Of a stretch of 34,303 nt of DNA, positions 1 through 9,352 are shown piece by piece. The notes under the pieces are model-generated. The model was not told the DNA's origin. It did not search any database and worked only from the letters and a program-made list of their open reading frames with translations. The DNA is from Candidatus Rokuibacteriota bacterium (GTDB lineage: Bacteria > Methylomirabilota > Methylomirabilia > Rokubacteriales > CSP1-6), in assembly GCA_003220315.1 (NCBI GenBank), contig QHSA01000136.1, positions 1-34,303 on the forward strand. The letters are read 5' to 3'. The position numbers and the translations under genes are program-made. Position 1 is the first letter of the stretch. Every line of letters starts with the position of its first letter.

Positions 1-129
1 GTCCACGCGCTCCTCGAAGTCCACCTGCATGTGGCCGGGCGCCTGGAGGGGGCGGTCCCACGCGTGTCGCGGGTCGACGGCGTCCGGCGTCACACGGCGC
101 GGCTCGGCGGGTCGTTGCTTCCTGGCCAT
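1..129 (-). CDS. Partial N-terminus, possible M24 (Xaa-Pro) peptidase family protein
   Basis: Only the first 43 codons lie in the window; the frame is open to position 1. The ATG at 129-127 follows a good ribosome binding site (GGGAGA read on the minus strand, about 6 nt upstream). The peptide is basic at its start and then contains HAWDRPLQAPGHMQVDFEER. I associate the MQVDFEER-type stretch with N-termini of aminopeptidase P/creatinase-fold (M24) proteins, whose metal-binding catalytic domain would lie outside the window. That assignment is from memory of the family and not from any catalytic motif seen here. The gene is divergent from the CBS-domain gene across a 117-nt gap. A possible minus-strand -10 (TAGAGT, 174-169) lies in that gap. 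Confidence 0.4.
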   Translation of the reverse strand, partial: MARKQRPAEPRRVTPDAVDPRHAWDRPLQAPGHMQVDFEERVD

Positions 130-163
130 TGTGATTCTCCCGAACAAGCGTTCTCCGGTCGGC

Positions 164-192
164 CGTTACTCTAGCGCATTCGGTGGTACTAT
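164..192 (+). promoter_or_regulatory. Candidate extended -10 promoter for the CBS gene
   Basis: TACTAT at 187-192 is preceded directly by TGG, giving an extended -10 form. A weak -35 (CGTTAC, 164-169) lies 17 nt upstream. Transcription would start near 199, leaving a leader of about 48 nt that contains the GGGAGG ribosome binding site. Confidence 0.35.
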
Positions 193-246
193 CGCGTGTA
201 CCTTTCACGGTCCGCCACCGGCCCAGAACCTTGGGAGGGTGCGCCA

Positions 247-690
247 ATGAAGAAGCTGCGCGACATCATGCGTCACGGGTTCCTCTTCACGGTCCAGCGC
301 GGCGCGACGGTCGCCGAGGCGGCGCGCACGATGGCGGCGAACAACGTCGGCATCGTGGCGGTGCTGGAGGGGGACAGGCTCGTCGGGGTCTTCTCCGAGC
401 GCGACATCGTCCAGAAGGTCGTCGACCGCGGCCTCGACCCGGCCCGCACCCCGGTCGCTGAGGTGATGACGGTCCGGCTCGTCGTGGCCGACGCCGACGA
501 GGACTACCAGTCCGCGATGCGCAAGATGGATCAGGCGAACATCCGCCATCTGCCCGTCGTGAGCGGCGAGCGGCTGCTCTCGATGCTGTCGATCCGTGAC
601 CTCATGCGGATCGCGATCGAGGACCGGGGCGCCGAGATCGAGTACCTGAAGGAGTACCTCTACCAGGTCCCGCCCGGCCTGGAGCGCTAG
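247..690 (+). CDS. Two-CBS-domain protein
   Basis: A 147-residue protein made almost entirely of a CBS pair (Bateman module): CBS1 at about residues 6-62 (DIM...GVFSERDIV) and CBS2 at about 73-125 (EVMT...LLSMLSIRDLM). Such modules bind adenine nucleotides and usually sense energy state; no catalytic domain is fused, so the partner is unknown. The start at 247 is chosen because GGGAGG (232-237) lies about 9 nt upstream and the methionine immediately precedes the first CBS; an upstream in-frame GTG at 196 has no such support. It is divergent from the M24-like gene and converges on the DHA2 exporter. The stop TAG is followed 4 nt later by TCGAAGGGGGCG, the first part of the recurrent gene-end element. 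Confidence 0.88.
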   Translation: MKKLRDIMRHGFLFTVQRGATVAEAARTMAANNVGIVAVLEGDRLVGVFSERDIVQKVVDRGLDPARTPVAEVMTVRLVVADADEDYQSAMRKMDQANIRHLPVVSGERLLSMLSIRDLMRIAIEDRGAEIEYLKEYLYQVPPGLER

Positions 691-737
691 TTCGTCGAAG
701 GGGGCGACTTCACAGGCGCGACCTGACCGCGCCTCGA

Positions 738-756
738 GCGCCGGCTCCGCCGGCGC
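738..756. repeat. Distal hairpin of gene-end element (copy 1)
   Basis: A perfect 8-bp palindrome GCGCCGGC/GCCGGCGC with a TCC loop. The identical 19-nt string recurs at 9314-9332. It is the distal hairpin of the element that follows the DHA2 exporter stop codon (minus strand). Confidence 0.7.
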
Positions 757-804
757 ACTTCGGTTCGTAGACGAGGCCGCCGAGGGTGACCGGTGGGGGG
801 AGTT

Positions 805-829
805 GGGGGGAGCGGCGGTCGCTCCCCCC
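805..829. terminator. Convergent terminator-like hairpin between CBS and DHA2 genes
   Basis: A 9-bp perfect stem GGGGGGAGC/GCTCCCCCC with a 7-nt loop. It starts 8 nt past the stop codon of the minus-strand exporter and also lies downstream of the plus-strand CBS gene. There is no U-tract on either strand, so classical intrinsic termination is uncertain. Confidence 0.55.
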
Positions 830-837
830 AACGTTGA

Positions 838-2496
838 CTAGTCCGTCGGCGTCGGCAGCGCCTCGACGCGCTCCGCGGCTGCCCCCTCGCGCGGCTTCGC
901 GGGCTCGGTTCGCACGCGCCGCATGAAGGGGAGGATCGCGAGGAGCCCGAAAAAGATCATCGACAAGAGCCAGAACTCGTCGGCATACGCGAGCACGCGC
1001 GCCTGGTTGACGAGGTCGCCGTAGAGGGTCGAGAGGGCCCGGCGTTCGGCGGTGAACGTGTCGGTGCCCTGCGCGACGAACTGCGCGGCAAGCCCTTTGA
1101 GGCGCGCCGCCGTCTCGGCGCTCCAGATGTTGACGTGGCCGACGAGCGTGGTCTGGTGGGCCTGGCTCCGGCGCGCGAGGAGCGTCGTCGCGAGCGCGAC
1201 GCCCACGCTCCCGCCCGCGTTCCGCACCACGTTGAAGGCCGCGGTCGCGTTCCCGAGCCGCTCCATGCGCACGGTCGCGAGGGCGAGCGTCTGGAGCGGG
1301 ACGAAGACGAAGCCCATGCCGAGCCCCTGGACGAAGCGCGGCCACGCGAGGTTCCAGTAGTCCACGCCGATCGTCATGTTGGACATCAGCGAGAGCGCGA
1401 CGCCGTTGATGAAGCAGCCGGTGGCGAGCAGCATTCGCTGATCCATCCGGGTGACCAGCCGGCCCGCGACGAGCAGCGACAGCATGTTGCCGAGCCCACC
1501 CGGCGCCAGCACGAGCCCCGAGGTCCACGCGTCGTACGCAAGGAGCTTCTGGGTGTAGAGCGCCAAGAGCAGCATGCTCGCGTAGAACGCGAAGACGGAG
1601 AGCGAGATGACGACGCTCGCGATCGCGAAGTTCCGGTCGTTGAAGACGCTGAGATCGAGGATCGGCTCGGCGCACGTGAGCTCACGGAAGACGAACCCGA
1701 CGATGGCGCAGGCGGCCACCACGGCGAGCCCGGTGATGAGGCGCGAGTCGAACCAGTCCTCGCGCTCGCCCCAGTCCAGGGTCAGCTGCAGGCACCCGAA
1801 CCCCACCACCATCAGCGCGAGTCCGAGCACGTCGACCCGCCCGGGCTTTCGCTGATGGGGCGAGTCGAACACGAACGCGCTGGCCATGATGAAGCCGATC
1901 AGGCCGATCGGGAGGTTGATGTAGAAGATCCACCGCCATGACCAGTTGTCGGCGATCCAGCCGCCGAGGGTCGGGCCGAGGATCGGGCCCAGCATGATCC
2001 CGACGCCCCAGAGCGCCATCGCCATCCCCCGCTGACGGAGCGGGAAGATCTCCCAGAGGATCGCTTGCGAGATCGGGATGACCGGCCCGCCGCCGAGGCC
2101 CTGGAACACGCGCGCGAACACCAGGAACGTCAGGTTGGGCGCGATGCCCGAGAGGAACGAGCTGACCGTGAACAGGACCGTGCAGATCAGGAAGAAGCGT
2201 CGGCGCCCGAGCAGGCCCGAGAGCCAGCCCGTCGCCGGGATGATGATCGCGTTCGCGGCGAGGAAGGACGTGATGATCCACGACATCTCCTCGACGCCGG
2301 CCGAGAGCGAGCCCTGCATGTGCGGCAGGGCGACGTTCGTCACGCTCGTGTCGAGGATCTGCATCACGGTCACGAGCATGACCGAGAAGGTGATCAGCCA
2401 CTTCCGCACGGTGGACAACGGGGCTGTTGCGGCGGGGTCCGCGAGTCCGCGACCCGCGTGGATGGCCTGAGCCAGGCGCGACCCGGCGCCGTTCAT
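838..2496 (-). CDS. DHA2-family (EmrB/QacA) MFS multidrug exporter
   Basis: A 552-residue, 14-helix-type major facilitator of the EmrB/QacA branch: a drug:proton antiporter that normally exports hydrophobic compounds through an EmrA adaptor. Visible signatures are motif D1 (LDTSVTNVALP, about 48-58), motif A (GWLSGLLGRRR, about 90-100) and antiporter motif C (GVGIMLGPILGPTLGGW, about 164-180). The length and the polar C-terminal tail fit the family. The start ATG overlaps the EmrA stop by 4 nt (ATGA), so the two are probably translationally coupled. No outer-membrane factor (TolC type) lies nearby. The substrate cannot be read from the sequence; the operon partner is a LarA-like enzyme. Confidence 0.93.
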   Translation of the reverse strand: MNGAGSRLAQAIHAGRGLADPAATAPLSTVRKWLITFSVMLVTVMQILDTSVTNVALPHMQGSLSAGVEEMSWIITSFLAANAIIIPATGWLSGLLGRRRFFLICTVLFTVSSFLSGIAPNLTFLVFARVFQGLGGGPVIPISQAILWEIFPLRQRGMAMALWGVGIMLGPILGPTLGGWIADNWSWRWIFYINLPIGLIGFIMASAFVFDSPHQRKPGRVDVLGLALMVVGFGCLQLTLDWGEREDWFDSRLITGLAVVAACAIVGFVFRELTCAEPILDLSVFNDRNFAIASVVISLSVFAFYASMLLLALYTQKLLAYDAWTSGLVLAPGGLGNMLSLLVAGRLVTRMDQRMLLATGCFINGVALSLMSNMTIGVDYWNLAWPRFVQGLGMGFVFVPLQTLALATVRMERLGNATAAFNVVRNAGGSVGVALATTLLARRSQAHQTTLVGHVNIWSAETAARLKGLAAQFVAQGTDTFTAERRALSTLYGDLVNQARVLAYADEFWLLSMIFFGLLAILPFMRRVRTEPAKPREGAAAERVEALPTPTD

Positions 2497-3746
2497 CGCA
2501 CCCGGATCGTCACGATGACCGACATCCCGGCGCGCAGCGTGTGCGGGTTGCCGAACTCACGCGCGTCGAGGAGGATTTTCACCGGGACGCGCTGGACGAC
2601 CTTGACCCAGTTCCCGGTCGCGTTCTCCGGAGGCAGCAGCGAGAAGCGCGCGCCCGTGCCGGCCGAGAGCGAGTTGACGCTGCCCGTGAAGGCGCGGTCG
2701 GGGACGCCGTCCACCCAGACCTCCGCGCGCATGCCCGGGCGGATCCGGGCGACCTGGGTCTCCTTGAAGTTCGCGAGCACCCAGACATCGTGGAGCGGGA
2801 CGATCGCCAGAAGCGGCTGGCCCATCTGGACCACCTGCCCCACCTCGACCGAGCGCTTCGAGACGACGCCGTCGATTGGCGTACGCACCTCGGTGTACTG
2901 GAGCTGGAGGTCGGCGAAGGCGAGGTCCGCCTGCGTCTCACGCAGTCGCGCCTCCGCCTGCGTCGCCGCCGCGTCCTTGATCGCCACCTGGTGGAGCTGG
3001 CTCTCGGCGCGCGCCAGCGCCGCGCGCGCCTCGGCGACGCGCTGCTTGGCCTGATCCACGGCGTGGGCGCGGGAGGCGAGCTCCGCCTGCGCCTGCTGGA
3101 TCTCTCGCTCGGCCTGGGCGAGTCGCCGCTCGGTCGCCTCGACGGTGGCGCTGGTCGTCTCGTAGACCGCCTCGGCCGCGTCGAAGTCGCGTCGCGCGAC
3201 CAGCTCGCTCTGGAGGAGCTGCCGGAGGCGCTCGAGCTCACGCCCCGCCTGGCGCTGCGCGCTCTGAGCGCCGGTGACGTCGGCGCGCATCGCGGCGGCC
3301 GCCGCGCGCCGCGACTCGAGCCGCGCGCGCGCCTCGTCGACCGCCGACTCGCTCGCGCGCACCGCGACGACCGCCCCCTCGAGGGTCGCGCGCGCCTGGT
3401 CGATCACCGCGCGCGTCTCTTCCCGAGTCAGCGGCAGCTCCGAGCGCGCCGCCTTTAAATTCGCCTCCGCCATCGACACGGCGGCGCGCGCCTGCGCGAC
3501 CCGCGCCTGGTAGTCGCGCGGGTCGATGCGGAGCAAGAGCTCGCCCTGCTTCACGGGCTGGTTGTCGCCGACCAGGAGCGCGGCGACGTGGCCGGACACC
3601 TTGGCGCTCACGGGGGTGATCGTGCCCTCGACGTACGCGTCGTCGGTCGAGACGTAGTGGACCGCGTAGTGCCAGGCCCAACCCGCGTAGGTGACCGCGG
3701 CCAGGGCGGCGAGGGCGCCGAGTGCCCACAGGAGCCTCGTCCTCAC
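2493..3746 (-). CDS. HlyD/EmrA-family membrane fusion adaptor
   Basis: A 417-residue periplasmic adaptor for the downstream DHA2 pump. The order of parts is: a short cytosolic N-terminus, one membrane helix at about 5-27, the first half of the lipoyl-like domain (DDAYVEGTITPVSAKVSGHV, about 35-54), a long Ala/Arg/Glu-rich coiled-coil hairpin (about 80-270), the second lipoyl half and beta-barrel (VRTPIDGVVSKRSVEVGQVV and on), and a C-terminal DAREFGNPHTLRAGMSV segment. This is the EmrA architecture, with a coiled coil longer than in AcrA-type adaptors. The start is GTG at 3746 with no strong ribosome binding site, so it is somewhat uncertain. It lies 42 nt after the LarA-like gene and overlaps the exporter start by 4 nt. 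Confidence 0.92.
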   Translation of the reverse strand: MRTRLLWALGALAALAAVTYAGWAWHYAVHYVSTDDAYVEGTITPVSAKVSGHVAALLVGDNQPVKQGELLLRIDPRDYQARVAQARAAVSMAEANLKAARSELPLTREETRAVIDQARATLEGAVVAVRASESAVDEARARLESRRAAAAAMRADVTGAQSAQRQAGRELERLRQLLQSELVARRDFDAAEAVYETTSATVEATERRLAQAEREIQQAQAELASRAHAVDQAKQRVAEARAALARAESQLHQVAIKDAAATQAEARLRETQADLAFADLQLQYTEVRTPIDGVVSKRSVEVGQVVQMGQPLLAIVPLHDVWVLANFKETQVARIRPGMRAEVWVDGVPDRAFTGSVNSLSAGTGARFSLLPPENATGNWVKVVQRVPVKILLDAREFGNPHTLRAGMSVIVTIRVR

Positions 3747-3788
3747 GCCAGGAGCACCGCCGTCGCGACCGGGCGCGCGAGGAGAGCG

Positions 3789-5042
3789 TTAATCGCGGCC
3801 GATCGGTGCGAGCCGTCCCGCGGCGTCGAAAGCGAGGGGCGCGGGGTCGGTGAGCTGGGTGAGGTCGGGGCGTTTGGCGAGATCGGGCAGGAACGCTTCG
3901 GACACCTCGATCTCGCCGAGCATCAGGGTGTTCTTGATGCGAATGACCCGCGCCCGCTCGGGCGGCGTGAGCCCGATGCACGAGAGCGCGGTCTCGATCG
4001 CCTCGCGGTCGACGTCGTACGTCGGCGGCACCTTGGCCCCGCCCGGTGCACAGGCGGTGATGGCATTGATGAGCGTCGGCTTCATGTCGATCTTGTCCAC
4101 GAGCCGGCGCGTGGTGAAGTCGGCGTTGCCGATGCCGACGGCGTTGCCGTAGCTCTCCGCGGTCAGGTCGAGAGCGACGATCCAGAGGATCTTCGGATCG
4201 GCCGGAAACGGCTCGTGCGGGTTGGACGGTCGACCGATGACGTTCGTATCCATGCCGGCGCCGGAGATGTTCTTGCCGATCTCCTCGACGATCAGCACGT
4301 CCATCGGGGAGAAGGGCAGCCGCGCCATCCATTCGCGCGCGTCCTTGAGCAGGCGCCGCTCGCCGGCCTCGAGATTCTCCGCGGTGAACGCCTCGATCCG
4401 GGCGGTCTCATCGTACCCGTTCTCGACGATCCCGAGGCCGAAGCCGATCCGCGACTTCGACAGCACCTCGCGGCCGACCGATGTGATGACGGTCTCGTAG
4501 CCGTGGTGGATGTTGGCGCGATGGTACTGGATCGCGCCCTGGTACTTACCGAGCCCGATCGTCATCATCTTGAAGAGGCCCGACTCGATCGACCCCTTGA
4601 AGTCGGTATGGGGCTTCACACGGTTGACCAGGCCGATCCAGTCGGCCTCCGCCGCGTAGCGGTCGAGCCAGACGGGCAGGCCGAGCGCCTCACCCACCTG
4701 GACGACGTCCATGGTCGCCCGAATGGGGCAGCCCATGGCCGCCTCGGTGATGCCGTAGTGCGCGAGCACCGAGAGCTGCCCCTCGGGGGTCCCGCCCCCG
4801 TGGCTGCCCATCGCCGGGAAGACGAACGGCCTGGCGCCGAGATCCCGGAGCCACCGAACGGTGGCGCCGACGATCACGTCGATGTTCGCGATCCCGCGGC
4901 TCCCGGCTCCGACGGCGACGGTGTCGCCGCGTTTGATCGGGAGCTCCGCGGTGCCGAGCGCCTGGGCGACGGCGGCGGAGATGTCGGTCACCCGGGGACG
5001 AGGGAAGGTCTGGCGGATTTTGAGCATGCGGGGCCACGCCAT
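3789..5042 (-). CDS. LarA-like (lactate racemase domain) protein
   Basis: A 417-residue protein resembling the LarA/DUF2088 superfamily, whose best-known member is the nickel-pincer-dependent lactate racemase. Matching positions seem to be MGSHGG (residues 78-83, H81) and RVKPHTDFKG (141-150, H145 and K149), followed by GLFKMMTIGLGKYQGA (155-170). These look like the histidine and lysine positions that hold the cofactor in LarA. The substrate is probably a 2-hydroxyacid, but it may differ from lactate. Start: the ATG at 5042 has AGGAGG 8 nt upstream and lies downstream of a good promoter; a longer open frame upstream of this ATG is antisense to the BamD gene. It is the first gene of an apparent operon with the EmrA/EmrB pair. 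No cofactor-assembly genes (larB, larC, larE) lie in the window. The family is likely; the reaction is unknown. Confidence 0.78.
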   Translation of the reverse strand: MAWPRMLKIRQTFPRPRVTDISAAVAQALGTAELPIKRGDTVAVGAGSRGIANIDVIVGATVRWLRDLGARPFVFPAMGSHGGGTPEGQLSVLAHYGITEAAMGCPIRATMDVVQVGEALGLPVWLDRYAAEADWIGLVNRVKPHTDFKGSIESGLFKMMTIGLGKYQGAIQYHRANIHHGYETVITSVGREVLSKSRIGFGLGIVENGYDETARIEAFTAENLEAGERRLLKDAREWMARLPFSPMDVLIVEEIGKNISGAGMDTNVIGRPSNPHEPFPADPKILWIVALDLTAESYGNAVGIGNADFTTRRLVDKIDMKPTLINAITACAPGGAKVPPTYDVDREAIETALSCIGLTPPERARVIRIKNTLMLGEIEVSEAFLPDLAKRPDLTQLTDPAPLAFDAAGRLAPIGRD

Positions 5043-5066
5043 AGGAGACGCCTCCTGAGTGCTCTC

Positions 5067-5095
5067 GTAATACCGGGCAGCCCCCCGGAAGTCAA
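5067..5095 (-). promoter_or_regulatory. Sigma70-type promoter for the LarA-EmrA-EmrB operon
   Basis: On the minus strand, TTGACT (5095-5090), a 17-nt spacer and TATTAC (5072-5067). Transcription would start near 5060, leaving a short leader that carries the AGGAGG site before the ATG at 5042. The 99-nt divergent gap to the BamD gene is the AT-richest stretch nearby and also contains TATGCT (5115-5120) as a possible plus-strand -10. Confidence 0.6.
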
Positions 5096-5141
5096 AGAGT
5101 TTTTGGCGGCGGAATATGCTATATGTAAGTGCCGATTTTCC

Positions 5142-5903
5142 ATGCTGAGCTGCCCTGCCCGGCGCGCGCGGATACTTCTTGCAAGCCTGCTCCTGGTCGC
5201 GAGCGGCTGCAGCTGGCTCCGGCCCGCCCCGACGCCGATCCTCCCCGCCGAGGAGCTCTACTCGACCGGAGAGCAGGAGTTGACCGCGAAGCGCTACGAC
5301 GCGGCCCGCGAGAACTTCAAGAAGATCGTCGAGCGCCACCCGAACTCGTCCTACGCGTCGCGCGCGCGCTTTCTGATCGGCGAGGCCTATTATCGCGAGG
5401 CGGAGTTCGACAAGGCCATCAAGGAGTTCGAGGCGTTCGTGGGGTTCTTCCCCCGCCACCAGATCGCCGACCTCGTCCAGTACCGCCTGGCGATGAGCTA
5501 TTACGATCAGATGAAGCCGGTCGAGCAGGATCAGGGGCTCACCCAGAAGGCGGTCGACCAGTTCCGGAAGCTCGTCAAGGAGTACCCGGAGAGTCGCTAC
5601 GCGACCGAGGGGCTCGCCAAGATCGACGTCTGCCGGGGGCGGCTGGCGCAGAAGGAAGTGTGGGTCGCCAATTACTACTTCACGCAGGGCAATCCGAGCG
5701 CGGCGCGCCAGCGGCTCGAGCTCGTGCTCAAGCGCTATCCGCGCACGCTCGTGATCCCCGAGGCCCTCTACCTGCTCGCCGAAGTGAACTTCTACGAGGG
5801 CAAGAACGCCGAGGCCGCCGACCTCCTCCGCGGGCTCTCGAGCGAGTACGGCTACACCGAGTGGGGCCGGCGCGCCGTCCAGCGGCTCCGGGCCCAGCGG
5901 TGA
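5142..5903 (+). CDS. bamD: BamD/YfiO-like outer membrane assembly lipoprotein
   Basis: A 253-residue lipoprotein with an N-terminal signal (RRARILLASLLLVASG) and lipobox Cys23 (ASGC), followed by TPR-like repeats: FKKIVERHPNSSYASRARFLIGEAYY, then EFEAFVGFFPRHQIADLVQYRLAMSYY, FRKLVKEYPESRYATEG and LELVLKRYPRTLVIPEALYLLAE. The repeat spacing and length match BamD (YfiO), the periplasmic lipoprotein of the BAM complex that inserts beta-barrel proteins. Other TPR lipoproteins such as CpoB relatives are possible but fit less well. The ATG at 5142 is chosen because it places the signal peptide at the N-terminus; the much longer open frame upstream is antisense to the LarA gene. No clear ribosome binding site is seen. 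The threonine aldolase gene follows after 16 nt. Confidence 0.83.
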   Translation: MLSCPARRARILLASLLLVASGCSWLRPAPTPILPAEELYSTGEQELTAKRYDAARENFKKIVERHPNSSYASRARFLIGEAYYREAEFDKAIKEFEAFVGFFPRHQIADLVQYRLAMSYYDQMKPVEQDQGLTQKAVDQFRKLVKEYPESRYATEGLAKIDVCRGRLAQKEVWVANYYFTQGNPSAARQRLELVLKRYPRTLVIPEALYLLAEVNFYEGKNAEAADLLRGLSSEYGYTEWGRRAVQRLRAQR

Positions 5904-5919
5904 GACGAGGCGAAATCCC

Positions 5920-6978
5920 GTGCACGACATCGTCGACCTGCGCTCCGACACCCTGACTCTCCCCACGCCCGAGATGCGCGAGGCGATGGCGCGCGCCGAG
6001 GTCGGCGACGACGTCTGGGAGGAGGATCCGACCGTCAAGCGCCTGGAGGCGATCGCCGCCGAGCGGCTGGGCAAGGCGGCGGGCCTCTTCGTGGCGTCGG
6101 GCACGATGGGCAATCTCGTCTCGGTGGTGAGCCACACGCGCGCGGGCCAAGAGGTCGTCCTCGACCTCGACTCGCACATCTTCAACTACGAGGTCGCCGG
6201 CGCCGCGGTCATCGGCGGGGTACAGACGCGCCCGGTGAAGACGGCGCGCGGGTTCCTCACGCCCGAGCAGGTGCGTGAGGCGCTGCGGCCGGCCAACATC
6301 CACATCCCCCCGACGGGGCTCGTCTGCATCGAGAACACGCACAACCGCCACGGCGGAACGTGCTGCACGCCCGAGGAGGTCGGTGCCGTGGCGGCGGTCG
6401 CGCACGATGCGGGCGTGCCGGTCCATCTGGACGGCGCGCGCATCTTCAACGCGGCCGTCGCGCTACGGCGCCCGGCGAGCGACTTCGCGCGGCACGCGGA
6501 CTCGGTGACCTTCTGCCTGTCGAAGGGGCTGGGGGCGCCCGTGGGCTCGGTGGTCTGCGCCTCGCGCGAGCTCGTCGCGCGGGCGCGGCGCGTGCGCAAG
6601 ATGGTGGGCGGCGGCATGCGGCAGGCGGGCGTCCTCGCCGCCGCGGGGATCGTCGCGCTCGAGCGGATGGTGGACCGGCTGGCGGAGGACCACGCCAACG
6701 CCCGCCGGCTCGCCGAGGGCGTCGCGAGGCTGCCGGGACTCGCCGTCGACCCGGTGACCGTCCAGACGAACATCGTCATCTTCGGCGTCCAGCGTCCGGG
6801 GGAAGTCGGTGCGAGCCAGGCGGCGACGAGCGAGCTCGTGGCGCAGTGCGCCGCGCGGAAGGTGAAGATCCACGCGATCGGGCCGACCTCGATCCGCTGC
6901 GTCACCCACAAGGACATCGACGCCGAGGACGTCGAGCGCGCGCTCGAGGCGTTCGGCGAGATCACCAGTCGATGGTAG
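5920..6978 (+). CDS. ltaE: Low-specificity L-threonine aldolase (PLP)
   Basis: A 352-residue fold-type I PLP enzyme that cleaves L-threonine/allo-threonine to glycine and acetaldehyde. Visible hallmarks are the N-terminal DLRSDTLTLPTPEMREAM (residues 6-23), GDDVWEEDPTVKRLE (29-43), the ring-stacking His86 (DSHIFNYE), HLDGAR (169-174, the Asp that contacts PLP nitrogen) and Schiff-base Lys202 in CLSKGLGAPVGS. The length is normal for bacterial LtaE. The start is GTG at 5920, with GAGG about 10 nt upstream. It lies 16 nt after the BamD gene, so the two are probably co-transcribed. Together with hom/thrC further on it gives the cell a way to turn threonine into glycine, though the context does not prove that role. 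Confidence 0.92.
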   Translation: MHDIVDLRSDTLTLPTPEMREAMARAEVGDDVWEEDPTVKRLEAIAAERLGKAAGLFVASGTMGNLVSVVSHTRAGQEVVLDLDSHIFNYEVAGAAVIGGVQTRPVKTARGFLTPEQVREALRPANIHIPPTGLVCIENTHNRHGGTCCTPEEVGAVAAVAHDAGVPVHLDGARIFNAAVALRRPASDFARHADSVTFCLSKGLGAPVGSVVCASRELVARARRVRKMVGGGMRQAGVLAAAGIVALERMVDRLAEDHANARRLAEGVARLPGLAVDPVTVQTNIVIFGVQRPGEVGASQAATSELVAQCAARKVKIHAIGPTSIRCVTHKDIDAEDVERALEAFGEITSRW

Positions 6979-7020
6979 GGCGAGCCGAGCGGCGGCCGCG
7001 GAGGCTCGGCGACGCGCGCC

Positions 7021-7111
7021 GCGAGGCGAGTCTGTGACCCCGGTAGTGCGAGCCGGAGGACGTCGCGGGGCCGCAGTGCGAGCCGCAGCCAAAGGCGAGG
7101 CGAGTCTGTGA
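7021..7111. repeat. Imperfect direct repeats upstream of dppD
   Basis: The 17-nt string GCGAGGCGAGTCTGTGA occurs at 7021-7037 and again at 7095-7111 (period 74 nt). AGTGCGAGCCG occurs at 7045-7055 and 7075-7085. They lie in the 189-nt gap between the threonine aldolase and dppD genes. Apart from a possible -10 (TATGGT, 7142-7147) I see nothing else in this gap. Confidence 0.6.
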
Positions 7112-7167
7112 TCCAGGCCCCGCCGTCCGAGGCGAGCCAGTTATGGTAGCGGGCTAGAGGGGGCGTC

Positions 7168-8145
7168 ATGGCCGAACGGCTGCTCGAGGTCAAAGGGCTG
7201 AAGACGTACTTCTTCACCGACGAGGGTGTCGTCCGCGCCGTCGACGGGATCGACTTCCACATCAACCGGGGCGAGACGCTCGGCATCGTCGGTGAGTCCG
7301 GCTCTGGCAAGAGCGTGACGGCCCTCAGCATCATGCGGCTGATCCCGACGCCGCCCGGCCGCATCGTCGCCGGCGCGATCACCTACAACGGCCGGAACCT
7401 GCTCGAGCTGCCGCCCGCCCAGATGCGCAAGATCCGCGGTAAAGAGATCTCGATGATCTTCCAGGAGCCGATGACCTCGCTGAACCCGGTCTTCACGGTC
7501 GGCGAGCAGATCGCCGAGGCCGTCCGCCTCCACGAGAGGCTCGGGCGCCGCGACGCGATGGACAAGACCGTCGAGATGCTGAAGCTCGTCCACATTCCGA
7601 ACGCCGAGCGCCGGGCGAAGGAGTACCCGCACCAGCTCTCGGGCGGGATGCGGCAGCGCGTGATGATCGCCATGGCGCTGTCGTGCAACCCCAACCTCCT
7701 CATCGCCGACGAGCCGACGACGGCGCTGGACGTCACGATCCAGGCGCAGATCCTCGAGCTCCTCAACGAGCTCAAGGCCAAGCTCGGCATGGCGATCATG
7801 CTGATCACCCACGACATGGGCGTCATCGCCGAGACGGCGCAGCGGGTCGCCGTCATGTACGGCGCCCAGATCGTCGAGGAGGCGTCGGTCGGCGAGCTGT
7901 TCAAGGAGCCCCTCCACCCCTACACCCAGGGGCTCCTGCGCTCCATCCCGCGCATCGACCTCGCCGCCACCCAGCGGCAGAGGCTCGAGGCGATCCCCGG
8001 CACGGTCCCGACCCTGCGCGGGGACATCAAGCCCGGGTGCCGCTTCGCGCCGCGCTGCGCGCTCGCCAAGCCGATGCACTTCGAGAACGATCCGCCCCTC
8101 AAGGAAATCCGACCGGGCCACAAAGTGGCCTGCTTCCTCTACTGA
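7168..8145 (+). CDS. dppD: Dipeptide/oligopeptide ABC transporter ATPase (DppD/OppD type)
   Basis: A 325-residue ABC ATPase of the peptide/nickel importer family. Walker A is GESGSGKS (42-49), the Q-loop [13 protein letters not shown] begins at about 98, the signature LSGGM is at 157-161, and Walker B LLIADEP is followed by TTALDVT (177-190). The C-terminal oligopeptide-transporter extension carries [10 protein letters not shown], the cysteine-containing motif typical of DppD/OppD. The ATG at 7168 is preceded by GAGGGGG (7157-7163). It is followed 8 nt later by dppF. The binding protein and both permease genes that normally accompany these ATPases are absent here, so the pair must serve permeases encoded elsewhere. 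The solute (dipeptide, oligopeptide or nickel chelate) cannot be decided from the ATPases. Confidence 0.93.
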   Translation: MAERLLEVKGLKTYFFTDEGVVRAVDGIDFHINRGETLGIVGESGSGKSVTALSIMRLIPTPPGRIVAGAITYNGRNLLELPPAQMRKIRGKEISMIFQEPMTSLNPVFTVGEQIAEAVRLHERLGRRDAMDKTVEMLKLVHIPNAERRAKEYPHQLSGGMRQRVMIAMALSCNPNLLIADEPTTALDVTIQAQILELLNELKAKLGMAIMLITHDMGVIAETAQRVAVMYGAQIVEEASVGELFKEPLHPYTQGLLRSIPRIDLAATQRQRLEAIPGTVPTLRGDIKPGCRFAPRCALAKPMHFENDPPLKEIRPGHKVACFLY

Positions 8146-8153
8146 GGCCCGCC

Positions 8154-9140
<987 letters not shown>

Positions 9141-9240
9141 ACAGGGCGCGGGCTCCCGGGCTGTCGCCACGCCCGCGCCCCGCCGCGATCACCCGCTTCC
9201 CCTGTTCTGACCGCCGATCTGAGGAGTCGTAACGGTTCGA

Positions 9241-9260
9241 GCGCGGGCCTTTGCCCGCGC
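9241..9260. repeat. GCGCGGGC-type hairpin after dppF
   Basis: A perfect 8-bp inverted repeat GCGCGGGC/GCCCGCGC with a CTTT loop, 100 nt beyond the dppF stop. It is flanked by TTCGA on the left and AATC on the right, like the other distal hairpins. The 241-nt gap 9141-9381 contains three such hairpins and nothing else that I recognise. Confidence 0.65.
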
Positions 9261-9313
9261 AATCCTGATCTGGGGGAGGCAGGCGCGAGCGAGCCGGATT
9301 GACCTCGGTTCGG

Positions 9314-9332
9314 GCGCCGGCTCCGCCGGCGC
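9314..9332. repeat. Distal hairpin of gene-end element (copy 2)
   Basis: Identical over 19 nt to the hairpin at 738-756 (GCGCCGGC, TCC loop, GCCGGCGC). It lies distal to the proximal hairpin at 9353-9373, which itself follows the M23 gene stop codon. Confidence 0.7.
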
Positions 9333-9352
9333 AATCGGTGGGGGTGGCTCGG

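Noticed and set aside
838-5042. Natural-product biosynthesis and export cluster
   Set aside because: There is a pump and one enzyme but no synthases, carrier proteins or tailoring enzymes, so it does not qualify.
3588-5141. Long N-terminal extension of the BamD-like protein
   Set aside because: It lies antisense to the LarA-like gene, and a lipoprotein signal must be N-terminal; the start at 5142 fits.
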